Source: Sipunculus nudus
Lineage: Eukaryota > Annelida > Sipuncula > Golfingiida > Sipunculidae
Reading direction: 5' to 3'
DNA length: 64,000 nucleotides
NCBI GenBank assembly: GCA_026874595.1
Contig: CM049319.1
Span: forward strand, 2,055,501 to 2,119,500
The notes under the pieces were generated by a model, which saw nothing but the letters and a program-made list of their open reading frames with translations, was not told the origin of the DNA and searched no databases. Positions 60,062 to 64,000 of the stretch are shown here, one piece after another. A program made the translations under genes and the position numbers. Numbering within the stretch: the stretch's first letter is position 1; every line of letters begins with the position of its first letter.

Positions 60062-60651
60062 GTATTTGTGGAGCCACTATAGAACGCGGGCTTCGCTTCT
60101 ATTGAGGAAAACAAATAAAACTGTCTCCCCTCATTCCCTATTTTAACTGCCACTTTTCCCTGTAGATGTCCATACACTCAACCTCTTCTAACATAAACAA
60201 CTACTAAGGATCAGAAGTCAACTGAATCAGGAATCCAACCTATGATCTCTAGACTAAGAGCCCTACATGCTACTAAGTGAGCAGTGAAAACAAGATACCA
60301 GCAGGAGTGAGTTTTGTTCATTTATATCTTCGATTGAAGTGCCATCTATCGCGAAAACGGGAAACCATTTACTATTTGAACAGGAAAATTAAGCCTTGGG
60401 TGGGGGCTCAGCCCCCACACCCCCGTTCAGACGGGGAACCCAGGTAGACGGGGAACCTTCCCCGAGGTTCCCCGGACCCCTCCTCCTCTAATATAATAAA
60501 CTCCAGTTATGAGCAAAATTTAATACGGGAATTCTCAGGAAAATAATATGTATCGGCCTTTTTCAGAAAACAATTTATTATGCGACACCCGTTGTGGATA
60601 AGGTACCGGCGGTAGGCTGAAGCCCGGTTTCTATAGTTCTGCCGTATTTGT
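60062..60651. mobile_element. MITE with perfect 8-bp target duplication
   Basis: GTATTTGT occurs directly outside both ends (60062-60069 and 60644-60651). The terminal inverted repeats are about 25 bp: left GGAGCCACTATAGAACGCGG (60070) against the inverse of CCGGTTTCTATAGTTCTGCC (60643), with a few mismatches. The 574-bp element has a GC-rich centre with CTCAGCCCCCACACCCCCG. An 8-bp duplication fits hAT-type mobilisation, though the terminal bases do not settle it. No transposase. Confidence 0.78.
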
Positions 60652-61588
60652 AATGATTACACAGGTAAAAAACGGTGTAATTTCAATTACTTTTCAATTA
60701 CTTTCCAATTACTTTCCAAATTCATGACAGAGCACCATACCTTATACCTCATTCCTTTGCAACGTTTATCAAAAAAACTTTTGGGTAGGATTGTAAGCTA
60801 TGATTATTGAATAAATGGTACCCATATACGTAATAAATATGGTACTTAGTATGCCTTATAAGTAATACTGGACTTTTATTTTGCAAATGCCTCTACTGCA
60901 ATGTAGATGAAGTAACAAGCTTCCATAATGTACACCTGTCCAGAGCTACACTACAACAAGTGTGGGCTTACTACATTTCACACTTTCACTAAAATGGAAG
61001 CTAGAACATACTCATACTGATCTAATTACATCAGTGTTTATCTTATAATTAGCAGACACTGAGAGTCACTGAAACAAAAGAGGCTAATGATCTAGGAAGG
61101 CTAATATCAGGATTACCCCATGTCAGTGACCCATGAGGTAAATAGAGATAGGTATCAAGATAGCAGGGCTGTCTCAGTTGGCTGGCTCCTGCATTTGAAC
61201 AGTCTCCACTGTTTCTTGTGCCCAGAGACTCTGGGCAGTGTATACAGGTTTTACTACCTATCATACATAAGGAGATAACCATTGTGACTGCACTGGATTT
61301 TCATTACCCATTCCTGTAAATAATTTCATTGCATCAAATTGTTATATATTATATATTCAGCATGAATATATTTATATGAATTATTCAGATGAAATGTTTG
61401 CATCGATGAGTTTTGTGAAATCACATTGTATTTAAAATTCCACTCCAGTGTTTATGACATAACTTTAATCAGCATTGATAGTAAAGAAATTAGGATTTAT
61501 GAGTTGATTAATGTGTAGGAATACTGTATAGGATTAAGGTAGTGGCTAATAAGATTTTCCATCATCAGAGGTTTGAACCTACAACAAT
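60652..61588. other. Unassigned sequence
   Basis: Starts with more TTTTCAATTACTTTCCAATT-type repeats. A possible B-box-like GGTTCAAACC (minus strand) lies near 61570-61580. No exon recognised. Confidence 0.4.
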
Positions 61589-63325
61589 TATTGTATCCCC
61601 AGACAAAGTCGGGGGATACTATGTTTTCATACCGGTCCCGCCGCCGCCGCATATAAATCTTGTTGGCGCGATAACCCAAAAAATATTTCAGGGAACTTTA
61701 CCAAACTTGGTATATGTATAGATATGGGAAAGAGGAAGACGTCTATTTAAAATGAGGTCATGACCTTTACTAGGAGAGTGTCCTTGACCTTGAATAGGTC
61801 CAATTTTGGGGAAAATCACACAAATTCTTTAATATCTCAAGAAATCTTGCATGGATTTATCCCAAAATCAAGTTGATGGAAGATCATGGATAGGGTTGTC
61901 ATGTTCCTGAAACTGGTGGCGCCACCTATTATTCTTTACTTGTTTTCATGCCGTTTAATACCCCCAAAATTGCCACCTTACAGTACTGTGAGCATTATAA
62001 GTCAAAAACTAATGGACAGATTTCTTTTATATTATGCATATACATAGGTATGGGTTATTGGATGATGTTTATTTAAATTGGGGTCATGACCTTTCCTATG
62101 ATAGTGGCCTTGATCTTGAATATTGCCATTTATGGTGAAAATCACACACCTCTTATGATATCGCCAGTGTTGATAGCCATATGGATTTCAAACATGACTT
62201 ATGTATGGCCCACCACTAAAGTAAGAACCCTTTAGGTTCTAGGGTCATGAGGTCAAAGGTCAAAGTCACTGGACTGGCATTTTAAAAGATACTGTGGATG
62301 CATTTTACGCCAAACTTTCATCCCAGGTCTTCCATCTTGAATATATAGCTCACTTGCCAATAGTGGATGATCCATATCAATTTTGGGGTCACAAGGTCAA
62401 AGGTCAAGGCCACAGGAGCTATCTGTCCAAAAATTAGCTTCTGGATGATAATTCCTGCTTTTATTGATGTATTGATTTCAAACTAGACTTATATATGTCC
62501 CATTGAAAAAGCAAGACTCCACTTGATTTTGGGGTCATGAGGTCAAAGGTCAAGGTCACATGACACATCTTTAAAAAGATTGTGGATGCATTTTCAGCCA
62601 AACATTTCATCTCAGACCTTTCATCTTGCACATATAAGTCATCTGCCAATAGAGGAAGACCCCTATCAGTTTTGAGGTCACAAGGTCAAAGGTGAAGGTC
62701 ACAGGAGCCATCTGTCCAAAACTTAGTTCCTGGATGATAATTACTGCTTTTATTGATGTATGGATTTCAAACTTGACTTGTATATGTCCCATTGGAAAAG
62801 CAAGACCCAAATTGATTTTGGGGTCATGAGGTAAAAGGTCAAGGCCACAGGACACATCTTCAAAGAGATTGTGGATGCATTTTCAGCCAAACATTTCATC
62901 TCAGGTCTTTCATCTTGCACATATAGTTCTCCTGCCAAGAGAGGAAGAACACTATCAATTTTGAGGTCACAAGGTCAAAGGTGAAGGTCACAGGAGCCAT
63001 CTGTCCAAAAATTAGTTTCTTGATGATAATTCCTGCTTTATGGATGTAAAGATTTCAAACTTGACTTGCATATGTACCATTGGAAAAGCAAGACCCGAAT
63101 TGATTTTGGGGTCATGAGGTCAAATGTCAAGGTCACAGGACACATCTTTAAAAAGATCAAGGTCACAGGACCAACATCTTCAACAAGATTGTGGATTGTT
63201 AGATAGAAGAAACAATAAATATGCCAAGTGTCAGTATATGCTGCTAAAAATGGTGGTCTATTCTTAAAGGGGGGGGGCCTACTATGTCTGGGGATACTCT
63301 GGCACCTGCGGTGCCAAGAAATGTC
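61589..63325 (-). mobile_element. Element C3, opposite orientation
   Basis: On the plus strand it opens with GTATCCCCAGACA (61593-61605) and closes with TGTCTGGGGATAC (63285-63297) and the hairpin TGGCACC-tgc-GGTGCCA (63300-63316). So on the minus strand it has the same left-to-right order as C1. The core has about seven units of AGGTCAAAGGTCAAGGTCAC variants and one exact GGTGGCGCCACC (61915). The minus-strand frames at 62461-63439 are repeat shadows. Confidence 0.78.
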
Positions 63326-63783
63326 TAGTTTCCACATGTGCTCTAAATGGCACATTCCAGTGTTATCAAGAAGCAAGACATTTTGTCTGATAAAGGATAA
63401 TATGTGATAAAAGAATATTAGATGAAATTTTTTGCACAAATGACTTCAAGATAATATGTTTAAAATATTGTTTACCCATATGTGCTTTCAGATATTTCTA
63501 TTTTGTGTCAAAACACTTATTTAGCAAATGTTTCAATCCCTTATACTATAAACAATACACACAATGTTCATATATGATAATGACAGCCAGTTTTACCTTG
63601 CCATAAGAGTAAAAAAGGGTAAATTTGAACATTATTCAATGATTTATTATCACTAGTATAGCTGTTGTGCACTTTAATATGACACCAGTATTGTTTGCAG
63701 TTTTTCCTTCCATAAATTTAATCAGTTGGCCTTTCTGCCATGAATGATACTTTACATGAACCATGCTTCTGTACATTATATTT
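63326..63783. other. Unassigned sequence
   Basis: AT-rich. Nothing recognised. Confidence 0.4.
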
Positions 63784-64000
63784 TTAGCCCAGCTGACTTT
63801 CAGTCATGCTGGGCAATAGCGATGGGTCTTTGTCCGTCGTCCTTCCGTCTGTCCGTCCGGCCGTCCGTTAGCAGGGCACAAATCATAACTGTAAGGGCTA
63901 GGGCCATGAACCCTATGCAGTCTTAGAGGTTCTAAAAAGATCTCCTTGCAAACCTTAAATTAGGTCACTGCGGCCTATATTCTCGAAGTTATGGGGTGTG
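63784..64000 (-). mobile_element. Element B5, 3' end, running off the window
   Basis: Minus-strand end AGTCAGCTGGGCTAAAAA, preceded by the usual tail (TTTGTCCGTCGTCC and GTCCGTCCGGCCGTCCGTTA on the plus strand) and GCAGGGCACAAATCAT, as in other B copies. Confidence 0.72.

Noticed and set aside
60200-60295. tRNA-like stretch (minus strand, B-box-like GGTTGGATTCC)
   Set aside because: Only partial box matches and it lies inside a MITE. No stable cloverleaf.
62461-63439. Minus-strand frames with a repeated [13 protein letters not shown]-like motif
   Set aside because: Translation of the GACCTTGACCTTTGACC unit. The same peptide appears in C1, B3 and 20 kb repeats out of any gene context.

Overview
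This is a piece of a metazoan nuclear genome. It has spliced genes with GT-AG introns and conserved intron phases, an AT-rich background, tRNA-derived SINEs, a LINE fragment, a Mutator-like transposase relic, and many non-autonomous elements with tandem-repeat cores. The style of the repeats suggests a mollusc, most likely a bivalve. That assignment is an inference from repeat style and was not tested. Most of the long open frames in the window are repeat shadows.

Three protein-coding loci can be supported. (1) 4785-8553 (+) holds the last three exons of a gene for a protein with repeated jelly-roll (concanavalin A/laminin G-like) domains. Exon phases match at both junctions and the 5' part lies outside the window or was not found. 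(2) 22610-42897 (-) holds a complete 11-exon gene. I reconstructed it by following intron phase from start to stop. It encodes a 465-residue protein with N-terminal ankyrin repeats, a Lys/Ser/Thr/Pro-rich linker and a C-terminal coiled coil. (3) 48544-48655 (+) is the first coding exon of a DNAJC25-like ER membrane J-protein, with a signal peptide and the first residues before the J domain. The rest of that gene is not visible to the right.

Layout: 1-2960 repeat A end, LINE fragment and unrecognised sequence; 2960-4722 element C1; 4785-8553 jelly-roll gene with a SINE in its last intron; 8554-16960 intergenic, with a GC-rich palindromic island, an inverted pair of 21-bp-array elements, AT microsatellites and a fold-back element; 16961-22250 elements E1, an orphan C-type core (with G nested in it) and B1; 22610-42943 the ankyrin gene, two of whose introns consist mostly of inserted repeats; 43004-45640 elements C2 and B4; 45641-48540 intergenic; 48544 onward the DNAJC25-like gene start followed by two abutting TIR elements, a MULE relic, element I with E2 nested in it, a second SINE, a MITE with a perfect 8-bp duplication, element C3 and the end of another B element.

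The main novelty is a set of about seven element families (A, B, C, E, G, H, I) that share one plan. Each has a short inverted repeat near both ends, and several also have an extra short palindrome or hairpin at one end, a core of tandem repeats, and an A-rich 3' edge, often GCTAAAA. This resembles the Helentron-associated or DINE/pearl-like class. Cores are exchanged between families with different ends. The cores carry the perfect palindrome GGTGGCGCCACC (at least 14 exact copies), CTCF-like motifs, and nuclear-receptor-like motifs (DR1 AGGTCAAAGGTCA and half-sites).
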